A stretch of 23,736 bases of DNA, from the NCBI GenBank assembly GCA_050873965.1, contig JBNMJS010000020.1, positions 1 through 23,736 of the forward strand. Reading direction: 5' to 3'. Of this stretch, positions 8,332 to 16,785 are shown piece by piece. This stretch comes from UBA2883 sp050873965 (lineage in GTDB: Bacteria > Cyanobacteriota > Vampirovibrionia > Gastranaerophilales > Gastranaerophilaceae). Made by a program: the position numbers and the translations under genes. The notes beneath the pieces were generated by a model that ran no database searches, was not told the DNA's origin, and saw only the letters and a list, made by a program, of their open reading frames with translations. Positions within the stretch are counted from its first letter, which is position 1; every line of letters starts with the position of its first letter.

Positions 8332-10815
8332 ATGAAAGTTTCATTAAATTGGTTAAATGAATTAGTTGATTTATCAGATTTAAATATTGAGCAAATTGCT
8401 CATGAATTGACAGTAAGTGGTCTTGAAGTAGAAGAAATTAGCGAAGTTAAAGCACAATTTACAAACATAATTTCAGCTAGAATTGAAAAGATTGATAACC
8501 ACCCAAATGCTGATAAATTGCATTTAGTAACTATAAACAATGGTCAAGGTTTAAAGACAGTTGTTTGTGGTGCACAAAATATTCAAGAAGGTCAAATTAT
8601 ACCTTACGCATCTGTAGGTAGCAAAGTTTTAGACAGACATACTGGCGAACAATTCACACTAACACCTGCGAAAATTAGAGGTGTTGAATCAGAAGGTATG
8701 CTTTGTTCTGACGATGAATTAGGTGTTGCAGATAGAAATTATCAAGAAGAAGATGGCATTTTGATTTTAAACAGATTATTCCCAAATGTTCAAATTGGTA
8801 AAAATGTAGAAGACATCTTAGGATTTGAAAAAGATGTAGTTTTAAATGTTGCTCCAACAGCAAATAGAGGCGACGAATTATCAGTTGTTGGTATTGCAAG
8901 AGAATTATCAGCAATATTTAATAGACCATTAAAATTCTCATACCTACAACCTACAAAAGATTTTTCTACAAATTCTTTCAAGATAGAAATCAAAGATACT
9001 GATGTTTGCAAATATTATTCAATTGGTGTTTTAAAAGATATTAAAATCAAACCATCACCAGATTGGATGCAAAAAAGACTTTTAGCCTCTGATATTAGAG
9101 CAATTAACAATGTTGTAGATATTACAAACTATGTATTATTAGAATATGGTACACCATTACACGCATTTGATTTAGATAAAATTGGAAATTATTTATGCGT
9201 TAGACGTGCAAATGATGGTGAAGAACTTGTTACTTTAGATGAAGTTAAACGTACTTGTACAACAGATACAGTTTTAATTTCAACTGAAGATAAAGCAGTA
9301 TGTGCCGGTGGTGTATTTGGTGGTGCTAATTCAGAAGTTGATGATAATACTAAGAATTTAGCATTAGAAGCAGCATATTTCACACCTGCTACAAACAGAA
9401 AAAGTGCAAGAAGTATTGGCTATCGTTCAGAAGCAAGTTCAAGATTTGAACATGGTGTTGATATGGAAGCCGTTAAACCAGGTTTAATGAGAGCCATGCA
9501 ATTATTAGTAGATTATGCTGATGCAAAAATTGAAGGAATTGTTGAAACTGGTAAAAACGAATTAGAACCAATTGAAATCACATTAAGATATTCTCAAGTA
9601 AACAAATTATTGGGTTGCACAATTGAACCTGAAAAATGTAACACTATTTTGGAAAGACTTGGTTTTGAAATGATTGGTGGGAACGAAATTGCTGCAAAAT
9701 TCAAAGTTCCATCATTCAGAGCAGAAGATGTAACAAGAGAAGTTGATTTAATTGAAGAAATTGCTAGAATCAATGGTTATGATAAAATTGCACCAACATT
9801 ACCTAGCAAATCAGCAACTCCAACAATTACATTGGAAGAACGTACAAAAAATAAAGTTCACGACATTATGCGTTCATGTGGCTTAAATGAAATGGTAACA
9901 TCTTCACTAATTGGTAAACCTCTATTAAAACAATTCAATATTGGCTATGATGAAGATAAAGCAATTTGTGTAGAGCATCCACAAAGTGAAGAATTCACAA
10001 TGCTTAGACAAACAATGGCTGCAAATATGCTAAGTTGTTTAAAATATAACTATGATAATGGACAAAAGAATTTCTGGGGCTATGAAATTGGTAAAACATA
10101 TATTAAAGCAGAAGAACCAACTCCAAAGAATTCTGGAGTTAAAGAATCACAAGTATTAGCAGGTATAATTACTGGTGATATTGAAGTTTCTAAATGGGAA
10201 ACTGCTAACAAAACTGATTTCTACACAGTAAAAGGTATTGTTGATAAACTTTTAAATGAACTTGAAATTGCAAAAAGAATCAAAGTTGTACCTTTAAATG
10301 AATCAGAATTAGCAAAAACACACAATGTTTTACATCCATATAGAACAGCCGTTATGCTATTACTAGGTAAAAAACCTGAAGTTATTGGATATTATGGACA
10401 AATCAATCCAGAACTAAGAGATAAATTAAAAATCAAACAAGATGCATTCTTGTTCAAACTTAACCTTGATATGGCAATTTCTGCAATAAATGAAAAAACT
10501 GTAAGATACAAAAAATTGCCACAATATCCAGAAGTACAAAGAGATTTAGCAGTAATCATATCTGACAAAGTTTCTTATGCAGAACTAGAAAAGGTTATTC
10601 AAAAAGGTGTTCAAAACAACTTATTCAACAGTTGTGAAGTATTTGATATTTATCAAGGTGAACACGTACAAGAAGGCTTCAAGAGTGTTGCTTGCAGAAT
10701 AAAAATGCAAGATGTAAATTCAACATTAACAGATGAAACTGTTGAAGCACAAATGGCAAATGTAAGAGCAGTCTTAAAGAAAAACTTTACAGATGTATCT
10801 TTCAGAGAGGGTTAA
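8332..10815 (+). CDS. pheT: Phenylalanyl-tRNA synthetase beta subunit
   Basis: Beta chain of the (alpha-beta)2 enzyme that charges tRNA-Phe; it carries editing and tRNA-binding modules. At 827 aa it is full length. Domains in order: an N-terminal start typical of PheT (MKVSLNWLNELVDL), the EMAPII-like tRNA-binding fold at about 40-150 (NHPNADKLHLV, VVCGAQNI), the B3/4 editing domain at about 215-390 (INNVVDITNYVLLEYGTPLH, RSEASSRFEHGVD), the B5 domain at about 410-480, a catalytic-like core, and a C-terminal FDX-ACB anticodon-binding domain at about 735-827 (YPEVQRDLAVII). pheS is not adjacent; the separate arrangement is also seen in cyanobacteria. The SH3-like gene starts one base after the stop. 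Confidence 0.97.
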   Translation: MKVSLNWLNELVDLSDLNIEQIAHELTVSGLEVEEISEVKAQFTNIISARIEKIDNHPNADKLHLVTINNGQGLKTVVCGAQNIQEGQIIPYASVGSKVLDRHTGEQFTLTPAKIRGVESEGMLCSDDELGVADRNYQEEDGILILNRLFPNVQIGKNVEDILGFEKDVVLNVAPTANRGDELSVVGIARELSAIFNRPLKFSYLQPTKDFSTNSFKIEIKDTDVCKYYSIGVLKDIKIKPSPDWMQKRLLASDIRAINNVVDITNYVLLEYGTPLHAFDLDKIGNYLCVRRANDGEELVTLDEVKRTCTTDTVLISTEDKAVCAGGVFGGANSEVDDNTKNLALEAAYFTPATNRKSARSIGYRSEASSRFEHGVDMEAVKPGLMRAMQLLVDYADAKIEGIVETGKNELEPIEITLRYSQVNKLLGCTIEPEKCNTILERLGFEMIGGNEIAAKFKVPSFRAEDVTREVDLIEEIARINGYDKIAPTLPSKSATPTITLEERTKNKVHDIMRSCGLNEMVTSSLIGKPLLKQFNIGYDEDKAICVEHPQSEEFTMLRQTMAANMLSCLKYNYDNGQKNFWGYEIGKTYIKAEEPTPKNSGVKESQVLAGIITGDIEVSKWETANKTDFYTVKGIVDKLLNELEIAKRIKVVPLNESELAKTHNVLHPYRTAVMLLLGKKPEVIGYYGQINPELRDKLKIKQDAFLFKLNLDMAISAINEKTVRYKKLPQYPEVQRDLAVIISDKVSYAELEKVIQKGVQNNLFNSCEVFDIYQGEHVQEGFKSVACRIKMQDVNSTLTDETVEAQMANVRAVLKKNFTDVSFREG

Positions 10816-10816
10816 T

Positions 10817-11458
10817 ATGATAATTAAAAAGATTGTAATTTTATTATGTATCTTTATATTATCAGTAGGTAATGCGTTTGCAAATGTATTACCTACTACA
10901 TCTAGTGAAATTCCTCAACGTTCTATTGGTTTATATCAAGTAAACCAAAGAATTGTTGTATATGAAAAACCAAACTGTTCTTCTAAGGTAATATTTGATA
11001 GACAAATCAATTATAGTACTATGATTGGTACAAAAATAGATAACATGTTTGCAGTACTTATTCCTGACAAAGAACTAAGTTATGTTTATGCAACAGATGC
11101 TGATGAAGATTGGGTTGAAATAATTTATGATAAAACTAAAAATCTAAAAGGTTGGGTTTATAAAAATGATGATTTTCAATTTCTACCTTGGATAAACTTT
11201 TATAATATGTACGGTAGAAAATATGGTTTACAATTATTGAAAAACACACCATTAAATATTAATGATATTCACTCAGAACCTGATGACAACTCTCAAATTT
11301 TAGGGAAAATGGTACGCCCAAAACAAATTCGTCTAACAGCAATAGAAGGCAATTGGGCATTAGTATCAATTCTTGATGTATCTTGTTATACAAATACAGG
11401 CTACATTCAATGGAGAGATATTAACGGACAATTTTATCTATTCCCTGATATGAAATAA
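10817..11458 (+). CDS. Secreted protein with two SH3-like domains
   Basis: 213 aa from the ATG at 10817, which has AGAGAGG (10804-10810) inside the end of pheT. The first 22 residues are a clear signal peptide: two lysines, a hydrophobic core, and AFA before the likely cleavage site. Two bacterial SH3-like regions follow: one at about 35-125 (YEKPNCSSKV, then WVEIIYD and KGWVYKND) and one at about 145-210 (NDIHSEPDDNSQILGKM, then NWALVSI and TGYIQW). Such domains often bind peptidoglycan stem peptides or mediate periplasmic contacts. No catalytic domain is present. It is almost surely co-transcribed with pheT, though no shared function is obvious, and it ends 4 nt from the convergent YhcH-type gene. 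Confidence 0.75.
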   Translation: MIIKKIVILLCIFILSVGNAFANVLPTTSSEIPQRSIGLYQVNQRIVVYEKPNCSSKVIFDRQINYSTMIGTKIDNMFAVLIPDKELSYVYATDADEDWVEIIYDKTKNLKGWVYKNDDFQFLPWINFYNMYGRKYGLQLLKNTPLNINDIHSEPDDNSQILGKMVRPKQIRLTAIEGNWALVSILDVSCYTNTGYIQWRDINGQFYLFPDMK

Positions 11459-11462
11459 GAAA

Positions 11463-11906
11463 TTATAATAAAACTTTTACTACTGCTTTTCGAACTTGAG
11501 TTGATTCACTTATAGATATAGATGGTTTATGAGCATCTTCGGGGTATAGTATCAAAAATTCACCTTCTTTTAGAATTATATCATTCCCAGTACCTGATAA
11601 AAATTCAATGTCATTTGCTTCATCATAAGCAATAACTGTTGAACAAATTTTATAATCAGTTACACAGATTTTTTCAGAACCTGATATTATATATTGAATA
11701 TCAGCATATTTTCTATGTGCTTCATAATTTGCATCTTCTTTTGTCATGTATGTTTGAATGTTAACAAACATGTTTTCACCATCAATAAAAATTTTGCCAT
11801 CTTTTAGCGTTGAAAAATTAGTATTCTTTATATAATTTAAGCCATTAATTATCGTATCTGGAAGATTAGACATATTTTCAATATTTGATATATTACCTTT
11901 AATCAT
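11463..11906 (-). CDS. YhcH/YjgK/YiaL family (DUF386) protein
   Basis: 147 aa, matching the roughly 150-aa cupin-like family that includes E. coli YhcH (linked to sialic-acid breakdown), YiaL and EbgC. Family features seen are the NIQTYMTKEDANYEAHRKYADIQ region with its conserved E..H...D-Q pattern, which forms the metal/sugar pocket, and LYPEDAHKP near the end with a further His ligand. Some members act as sugar anomerases or isomerases; the substrate here is unknown, and no nan or other sugar-catabolic gene is adjacent. The ATG at 11906 has a strong AAAGGAG site 6 nt upstream. An open frame continues upstream, but that stretch is the promoter. Confidence 0.85.
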   Translation of the reverse strand: MIKGNISNIENMSNLPDTIINGLNYIKNTNFSTLKDGKIFIDGENMFVNIQTYMTKEDANYEAHRKYADIQYIISGSEKICVTDYKICSTVIAYDEANDIEFLSGTGNDIILKEGEFLILYPEDAHKPSISISESTQVRKAVVKVLL

Positions 11907-11925
11907 AAAAAACTCCTTTTTTTCA

Positions 11926-11954
11926 ATTATATAAACGAAAGAAACACTTGTCAA
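11926..11954 (-). promoter_or_regulatory. Perfect-consensus sigma70 promoter of the YhcH-type gene
   Basis: On the minus strand, TTGACA (11954-11949), exactly 17 nt, TATAAT (11931-11926): twelve of twelve consensus bases. The predicted start is near 11919, immediately before the AAAGGAG ribosome-binding site, so the 5' leader is only about 13 nt. No flanking operator dyad was noticed. Confidence 0.85.
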
Positions 11955-11976
11955 AAGTAATAAAAAAATTTGTTTA

Positions 11977-11985
11977 TGCTAGAAT
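11977..11985 (+). promoter_or_regulatory. Extended -10 promoter element of pyk
   Basis: TGCTAGAAT, with TG at 11977-11978 and the hexamer TAGAAT at 11980-11985. No -35 hexamer is present at normal spacing. The predicted start, near 11992, gives a leader of about 30 nt with GAGAGG before the pyk ATG. The same TG-N-TAGAAT form lies before mlaE. Confidence 0.45.
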
Positions 11986-12021
11986 TTTTGTATATGGATA
12001 ACATAAAGAGAGGTTACTACT

Positions 12022-13446
12022 ATGTACAAAAACAAAACCAAAATTGTTGCAACACTTGGACCAACGAGTAACAGCGAAGAAATGATTGAAAAACTTGTTT
12101 TAGCTGGTGCTTCAATGTTTAGAATTAACACATCACATAACACGGCAGAAGAACACGCTAAAACAATTAAAAAAATTAGAAAAATTGAAAAGAAATTAAA
12201 CACTTTTATTCCGGTAATGGTTGACCTTCAAGGTCCAAAAATCAGAGTAGGAAATTTAATAGAACCAATTCCATTAACAATTAATCAGGAATTGGTTTTT
12301 GAATATGGATTAGAACAAACTGATAAAAACATTATTCCCGTTGATTACAAAGGTATTGCAGATGATGTTGGAATTGGAGAATGTATTTTATTAGATGATG
12401 GCAAAATCAAAATCCAAGTAATTGACAAACAAGATAAACAAGTTAGAGTTAAAGTTTTGCACGGTGAATTATTAAAACCTAGAAAAGGTATCAATATTCC
12501 TGGCAAAACAAGAAGTTTATCTGCAATAACAGAAAGAGATGTTGATTATATAAAATTTGCAGTAGATAATGATGCAGACTATCTAGCACTTTCTTTTGTT
12601 AGAGATAAAGACGATATTTTACTAGCAAGAAAATATTTAAGCCATTTTGGAGCAGATATTCCTATTATTTCAAAAATAGAAAAACCAGAAGCAGTTGATA
12701 ATATTAAATCAATCTTGACAACAACAGATGCAGTTATGGTTGCAAGAGGTGATTTGGGTATTGAACTATCACCAAAGAAAGTTCCTATTGTTCAAAAGCA
12801 AATTGTACAAATGGCACTAGAAATGAGAAAAACCTGTATTGTTGCAACACAAATGTTAGAATCAATGATTGAAGATCCTATACCAACAAGAGCAGAGGCA
12901 TCAGACGTTGCAAACGCCATTTTAGATGGTACAGATGCAGTTATGTTATCTGGAGAAACAGCAATGGGTAAAAACCCTGTAGAAGCCGTTACAATGATGG
13001 CACAAATTGCTCATGAAGTTGAAACAAGTGCATTTTGTAAAAATAATATTGATTTACCAATCAGTGATTTTTATGAACCAACTCCACAGGCAATTGCAGC
13101 ATCTGCAGTTAAAATGGCAGACGATTTGGGTGCTAAAGCAATCTTGGCATTTACACATACAGGCTATACACCAAAACTATTATCTAAACTTAGAGCAAAA
13201 GTACCTGTAATTGCAATTTCTGATTCTCAAAAAACTTGCAGACAATTAAAATTATGTTGGGATTTGCTACCATACGAAAGAGATTGGGACGTTGTATTGA
13301 ATGATGATTTCTTAAAGAAATTAGATAACTTCTTATTAGAAAATACAACCTTCCAAAAAGATGATAGAGTTATTATTATAGGCTCAATTCCTAGACTAAT
13401 AACTGGCAGAACAAACTTTATGCGTGTTCATAGAATTTGTGCATAA
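12022..13446 (+). CDS. pyk: Pyruvate kinase
   Basis: Last step of glycolysis: phosphoenolpyruvate and ADP to pyruvate and ATP. It has 474 aa, the usual core length, without the extra C-terminal phosphohistidine domain of some Gram-positive forms. Motifs: KTKIVATLGPTS (4-16), the K+/phosphate-binding RINTSHN (34-40), MVDLQGPKIRVG (66-77), the active-site ISKIEKPEAVDNI with its catalytic lysine, VARGDLGIEL with the metal-binding acidic residues, and ATQMLESMI followed by PTRAEASDVANAILDGTDAV. The B domain lies at about 78-170, and the C-terminal allosteric domain includes AFTHTGYTP. It is transcribed alone and ends at a hairpin terminator. Confidence 0.97.
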   Translation: MYKNKTKIVATLGPTSNSEEMIEKLVLAGASMFRINTSHNTAEEHAKTIKKIRKIEKKLNTFIPVMVDLQGPKIRVGNLIEPIPLTINQELVFEYGLEQTDKNIIPVDYKGIADDVGIGECILLDDGKIKIQVIDKQDKQVRVKVLHGELLKPRKGINIPGKTRSLSAITERDVDYIKFAVDNDADYLALSFVRDKDDILLARKYLSHFGADIPIISKIEKPEAVDNIKSILTTTDAVMVARGDLGIELSPKKVPIVQKQIVQMALEMRKTCIVATQMLESMIEDPIPTRAEASDVANAILDGTDAVMLSGETAMGKNPVEAVTMMAQIAHEVETSAFCKNNIDLPISDFYEPTPQAIAASAVKMADDLGAKAILAFTHTGYTPKLLSKLRAKVPVIAISDSQKTCRQLKLCWDLLPYERDWDVVLNDDFLKKLDNFLLENTTFQKDDRVIIIGSIPRLITGRTNFMRVHRICA

Positions 13447-13475
13447 TTTTAGAAATAAGAAAACAATAAAAAAAC

Positions 13476-13501
13476 ACCCGACAGATATAATGTCGGGTTT
13501 T
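13476..13501. terminator. Bidirectional intrinsic terminator between pyk and the AAA+ gene
   Basis: Perfect 8-bp stem ACCCGACA/TGTCGGGT (13476-13483 with 13491-13498) and a 7-nt loop. T-rich sequence follows on the plus side and an A-rich run precedes it, giving a T-tract on the minus strand. It sits between the two convergent stops and can end both transcripts. Confidence 0.85.
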
Positions 13502-13520
13502 ATATTTTCGCATGAGTTAT

Positions 13521-15068
13521 TTATTTTTTGTACATAGGACTATTGTAACCTATTTGATTTTTAGGTTTGTTTGCAGAGTTTGAATCTCTAGTTTCAACAA
13601 ACTTATCTATTGCTTTGTCAAAATCTTCATTTTTAACTCTTAGATTTTTCATATCTTCTGGTGTATAAGTTCCATTGTCCATTTTTTCATAAATATGTTC
13701 ACGTTCAATTGCATTTTTTCTCGCACTTTCAGAAATAGATGCAATGTCAGCACCTGTAGCCTTTTCTTTATGCAAACGTTGTGATACGGCGTCTGAATTA
13801 AACTCCTTATCTAAAGGTTGTTTCTTTGTATGAATACCTAGAATTTGCTTAGTACCTTTCAAATCAGGTGCACCAACTTCAATTGCAACACCAAATCTAC
13901 CTGAACGAGTAGCGGCTTTATCCAATACAGAACGGTTGTTTGTAGCTGCAATCATATAAATTTCATCGCCACTTTTTTCAACATCACTCATCAAGCCCAA
14001 AACAGTATTTAATGTTTTATCACCGAATACATCTTGTCCACCACGTTTTTTAGCAATCGCATCAAATTCATCTACAAAAATAATTGCAGGTTGATTTTGT
14101 TTTGCTTCTTGGAACAATTCTCTCCAATTCTTTTCTGATTCACCAACATATTTTGAATCTAATTCAGAAGCATTTATCTTCTTATACCAAGCACCAGATT
14201 CATTTGCACACGCTTCTGCTAACAAAGACTTACCTGTTCCTGGAGGTCCATATAATAATGTTGATTTATTCATATTATTACCACTTTTTAATTCTGGATA
14301 TTTTATAGGATATAAAATATTTTTCTTTAATTCTTTTATAGCCTCATCCTGTCCTCCTACATCAGAAAACATTATTTTCTTTGGAGCTTTTGCTTTATCT
14401 TTTTCAACAACTAATCTATCAATTGATTTTGTATTCAATTTTTTGATTGTTGGTTCAACGTCTTTATCAAATTCTACAAAATAAGTAAAATTATCTTTTA
14501 TAGGAAAACTTACCCCCTCTTGTTCTTTAATAGGAATATCTTTCTTGCCTACTTTTACAGTATCACCCTCTAATAAGAAGCCGGTTTCACCTTTTCTCAA
14601 AAATCCAACTTGATTTTTTGAATCTTGTATTAGAATTGGTTTATCAGATAAGTTAACAACTTCACGTTCCCCTAAATTTTTCTTAAATGCTACTGAACTT
14701 TCTAAGCCTTTATCTTCAACAAAAAATACCCTTTTAATAACAGTTTTGAAACTATCAATATTCTTTTTCATTGCTTTAACAGAATGGTCGAATGATGGAC
14801 CTGCTAAAATAACGTCATTTGAACGAACAACGTTAAATAATGTATTAACTTTTTCTGATAAAGGTTTTGTTGGTACAGGTAATCCTTTAAATGCAATATT
14901 ACTTCTTTTAACTTGTAATGCTGCATAATTTTTATCGACTAACACATTAGAAACATTTTTTGAATTGTTGACTGACATCATACAAGACTTATTATTTTTA
15001 GCTGAATTATTCTTAGTAGAAAAATACGCAACAGAAGTAAGACTGTTGTTGATGTTTGTAACGTTCAT
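13521..15068 (-). CDS. Stand-alone AAA+ ATPase with a long unique N-terminal region
   Basis: 515 aa from the ATG at 15068, which follows GGAGG at 6 nt. The C-terminal half is a classical AAA module: LLYGPPGTGKSLLAEACA with Walker A at 274-280, Walker B IIFVDEFDA with D333/E334, sensor-1 AATNNRS, an arginine-finger region RSGRFG, and a lid ending in a SARKNAI helix. The sequence is closest in style to FtsH, katanin and Vps4 AAA domains, but there is no membrane segment and no HExxH protease motif. Residues 1 to about 60 are Asn/Ser/Lys-rich and end in NIAFKG; about 75-240 is an unrecognised region that probably selects partners. It could be a remodelling ATPase; its substrate is unknown. It has its own promoter and is transcribed alone. 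Confidence 0.85.
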   Translation of the reverse strand: MNVTNINNSLTSVAYFSTKNNSAKNNKSCMMSVNNSKNVSNVLVDKNYAALQVKRSNIAFKGLPVPTKPLSEKVNTLFNVVRSNDVILAGPSFDHSVKAMKKNIDSFKTVIKRVFFVEDKGLESSVAFKKNLGEREVVNLSDKPILIQDSKNQVGFLRKGETGFLLEGDTVKVGKKDIPIKEQEGVSFPIKDNFTYFVEFDKDVEPTIKKLNTKSIDRLVVEKDKAKAPKKIMFSDVGGQDEAIKELKKNILYPIKYPELKSGNNMNKSTLLYGPPGTGKSLLAEACANESGAWYKKINASELDSKYVGESEKNWRELFQEAKQNQPAIIFVDEFDAIAKKRGGQDVFGDKTLNTVLGLMSDVEKSGDEIYMIAATNNRSVLDKAATRSGRFGVAIEVGAPDLKGTKQILGIHTKKQPLDKEFNSDAVSQRLHKEKATGADIASISESARKNAIEREHIYEKMDNGTYTPEDMKNLRVKNEDFDKAIDKFVETRDSNSANKPKNQIGYNSPMYKK

Positions 15069-15350
15069 AATTTGCCTCCACAGTTGTCTAGTTGATACAC
15101 ACAATTAAGTGTACATAATACAATATTTATTTTTACTGTTTTCTATTTTAAACTTTTTTCAGAATTTGTCAACTAAAAATTTTTTATTCATAAATGTGAT
15201 ATTGAATTTTAATCAAAAATATTATAAAAAACATCAAAAAAATTAGATTTTCGGATCAAAATGTTATAAAAAATAACAAAATGAACATTAAATAGGTAAA
15301 TTTCTAATAAAAATAACAAAAAAACTTAATTGTAAAATATTCTTAACAAT
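15069..15350. other. AT-rich intergenic region: leader and promoter of the AAA+ gene
   Basis: The nearest third holds the minus-strand promoter (15145-15172) and a leader of about 70 nt with the GGAGG site. That leader contains TACAC/GTGTA and an ACAGT/ACTGT complement beside the ribosome-binding site. From about 15175 to 15350 the sequence is almost all A and T, and I saw no gene, RNA or repeat in it. Confidence 0.5.
15145..15172 (-). promoter_or_regulatory. Sigma70-type promoter of the AAA+ gene
   Basis: On the minus strand, TTGACA (15172-15167), 16 nt, TAAAAT (15150-15145). The predicted start is near 15138, giving a leader of about 70 nt. Confidence 0.6.
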
Positions 15351-15377
15351 AAAAAAGCCCCTTATAAACAGGAGCTT
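15351..15377 (-). terminator. Intrinsic terminator of the glgC-MFS operon
   Basis: Read on the minus strand: AAGCTCC, a 9-nt loop, GGGGCTT (seven pairs, one G-U), then six T residues. It lies about 20 nt beyond the MFS stop at 15398. Confidence 0.75.
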
Positions 15378-15397
15378 AAATTCTATATTTTTTATAA

Positions 15398-16777
15398 TTA
15401 TTCTTTTGGTTCTTTTATAACATTTGTAATACATGCTGCGATTAATAAACATAATGCACCAATGTAGAACGAATATTCATAATGATAATTTACAAAATTA
15501 CCAGATGTTATAATAGAATTATTTATAATCCATGCTACCAAAGTACAAACAAAGACTTGAGGACCAGCAATAAAGATATTAAAGATACCCATTACAGAGC
15601 CTTCAGTACCAGGTTTGATATATCTACTAAGCATTGCAAATGGTAACGCACAAACACTAGCCCAACCAATACCAGATAGAGCCATAAATGCTGCTACTGC
15701 AATTGTATTTGTTCTAAACAATGCTATACCTAAATACGCTAAAACCATTGATAACAAAGATACAATGTGAACTTTTTTATTGCCAAATTTACCAGCCAAT
15801 ACACCAATAGGAACGGCTATAACAAAACAAATCAAATTAAATATAGCAAAACAAATTGATGAATAATTAGTTGCCTTTGTCAAAGTTTCTGTATATTGAC
15901 CTTGTAATGATGCAGCCAATTTAGTTAAATCTGGAACATTATATACAGTATGAATAGCGAAGTTCGTAAAGAAAATCATTAAGCACATCATACCAATCCA
16001 AGTAAAGAATTGCATTACACAAATCTTTGATACTTCTGGAGATAATAAGAAAAATTCTTTTAAAGATTCTGCAAAAGATTGAGTTTTTTCACTCTTTGTA
16101 TCATCTTCTAATTTTAAAGAACTTTTTTCTTTAATTGTCATACAAGTCCAAATCATTGCCAATGAAAATGCTAATGCAGCCATAATAAATTGAGCCGGTA
16201 TAGACATTTGGAAATGTAAAACATATTTCAAAACAGGTGCTGTTGCAGCTGCAATAACAGAACCTAAACCGATTGCTAAACTGATATAAGAATTTGCAAC
16301 AGAATGTTGTTCTTGTGGTACAACATCTGGAATCAATGCTCTATAAGGACCTTGAGCAATATTAATACAAGCATCAATAATCCAAATCATAATAGCAGCG
16401 ATTAATAATCCACCCCAAGCAGGCATTGAAATATGTAAAATATTACCGATAAAATCAGAAATACCTGCAGAATTTGGGAAAGCCCACAATGCTAACGCTG
16501 TGATTAATGCACCCATCAATAAATAAGGTCTGCGTCTGCCGAATCTAGATTTAGTATTATCACTCAATACACCTACTAAAGGTTGAACAACCATACCAGT
16601 AAAAGGACCTGCCAACCAAATTAACCCATATATAAAAGGTGATGCACCTAAACCTTCTGTAACTGGAGCTGACAAAATAATACGCATTTGCCAAGCAAAC
16701 TGAAGACCTAAAAATCCTAAAGCAAAGTTTAAGAAATTTATGGTCGTAAATCTTTTTAAATTTTCTTTCTCTTCCAT
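15398..16777 (-). CDS. MFS sugar transporter (GPH/SLC45-like)
   Basis: 459 aa with about twelve hydrophobic segments and a central cytoplasmic loop, so an inner-membrane secondary transporter. The loop after helix 2, SDNTKSRFGRRRPYLLMGA, is the hallmark of the sucrose/maltose proton-symporter branch (SLC45/SUT-like) of the GPH superfamily. Helix 1, NFALGFLGLQFAWQMR, and GLIWLAGPFTGMVVQPLVG are also characteristic. The transported sugar cannot be read from sequence; a disaccharide such as sucrose or maltose is the natural guess. It lies 8 nt behind glgC, whose TAG stop runs into the TAGGTGGG ribosome-binding site, so the two are coupled. The pairing suggests uptake of sugar that is then stored as glycogen. 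Confidence 0.85.
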   Translation of the reverse strand: MEEKENLKRFTTINFLNFALGFLGLQFAWQMRIILSAPVTEGLGASPFIYGLIWLAGPFTGMVVQPLVGVLSDNTKSRFGRRRPYLLMGALITALALWAFPNSAGISDFIGNILHISMPAWGGLLIAAIMIWIIDACINIAQGPYRALIPDVVPQEQHSVANSYISLAIGLGSVIAAATAPVLKYVLHFQMSIPAQFIMAALAFSLAMIWTCMTIKEKSSLKLEDDTKSEKTQSFAESLKEFFLLSPEVSKICVMQFFTWIGMMCLMIFFTNFAIHTVYNVPDLTKLAASLQGQYTETLTKATNYSSICFAIFNLICFVIAVPIGVLAGKFGNKKVHIVSLLSMVLAYLGIALFRTNTIAVAAFMALSGIGWASVCALPFAMLSRYIKPGTEGSVMGIFNIFIAGPQVFVCTLVAWIINNSIITSGNFVNYHYEYSFYIGALCLLIAACITNVIKEPKE

Positions 16778-16785
16778 TTTCCCAC

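Noticed and set aside
13007..13210. Second plus-strand frame inside pyk
   Set aside because: It lies wholly inside a well-conserved gene and has no start signal.
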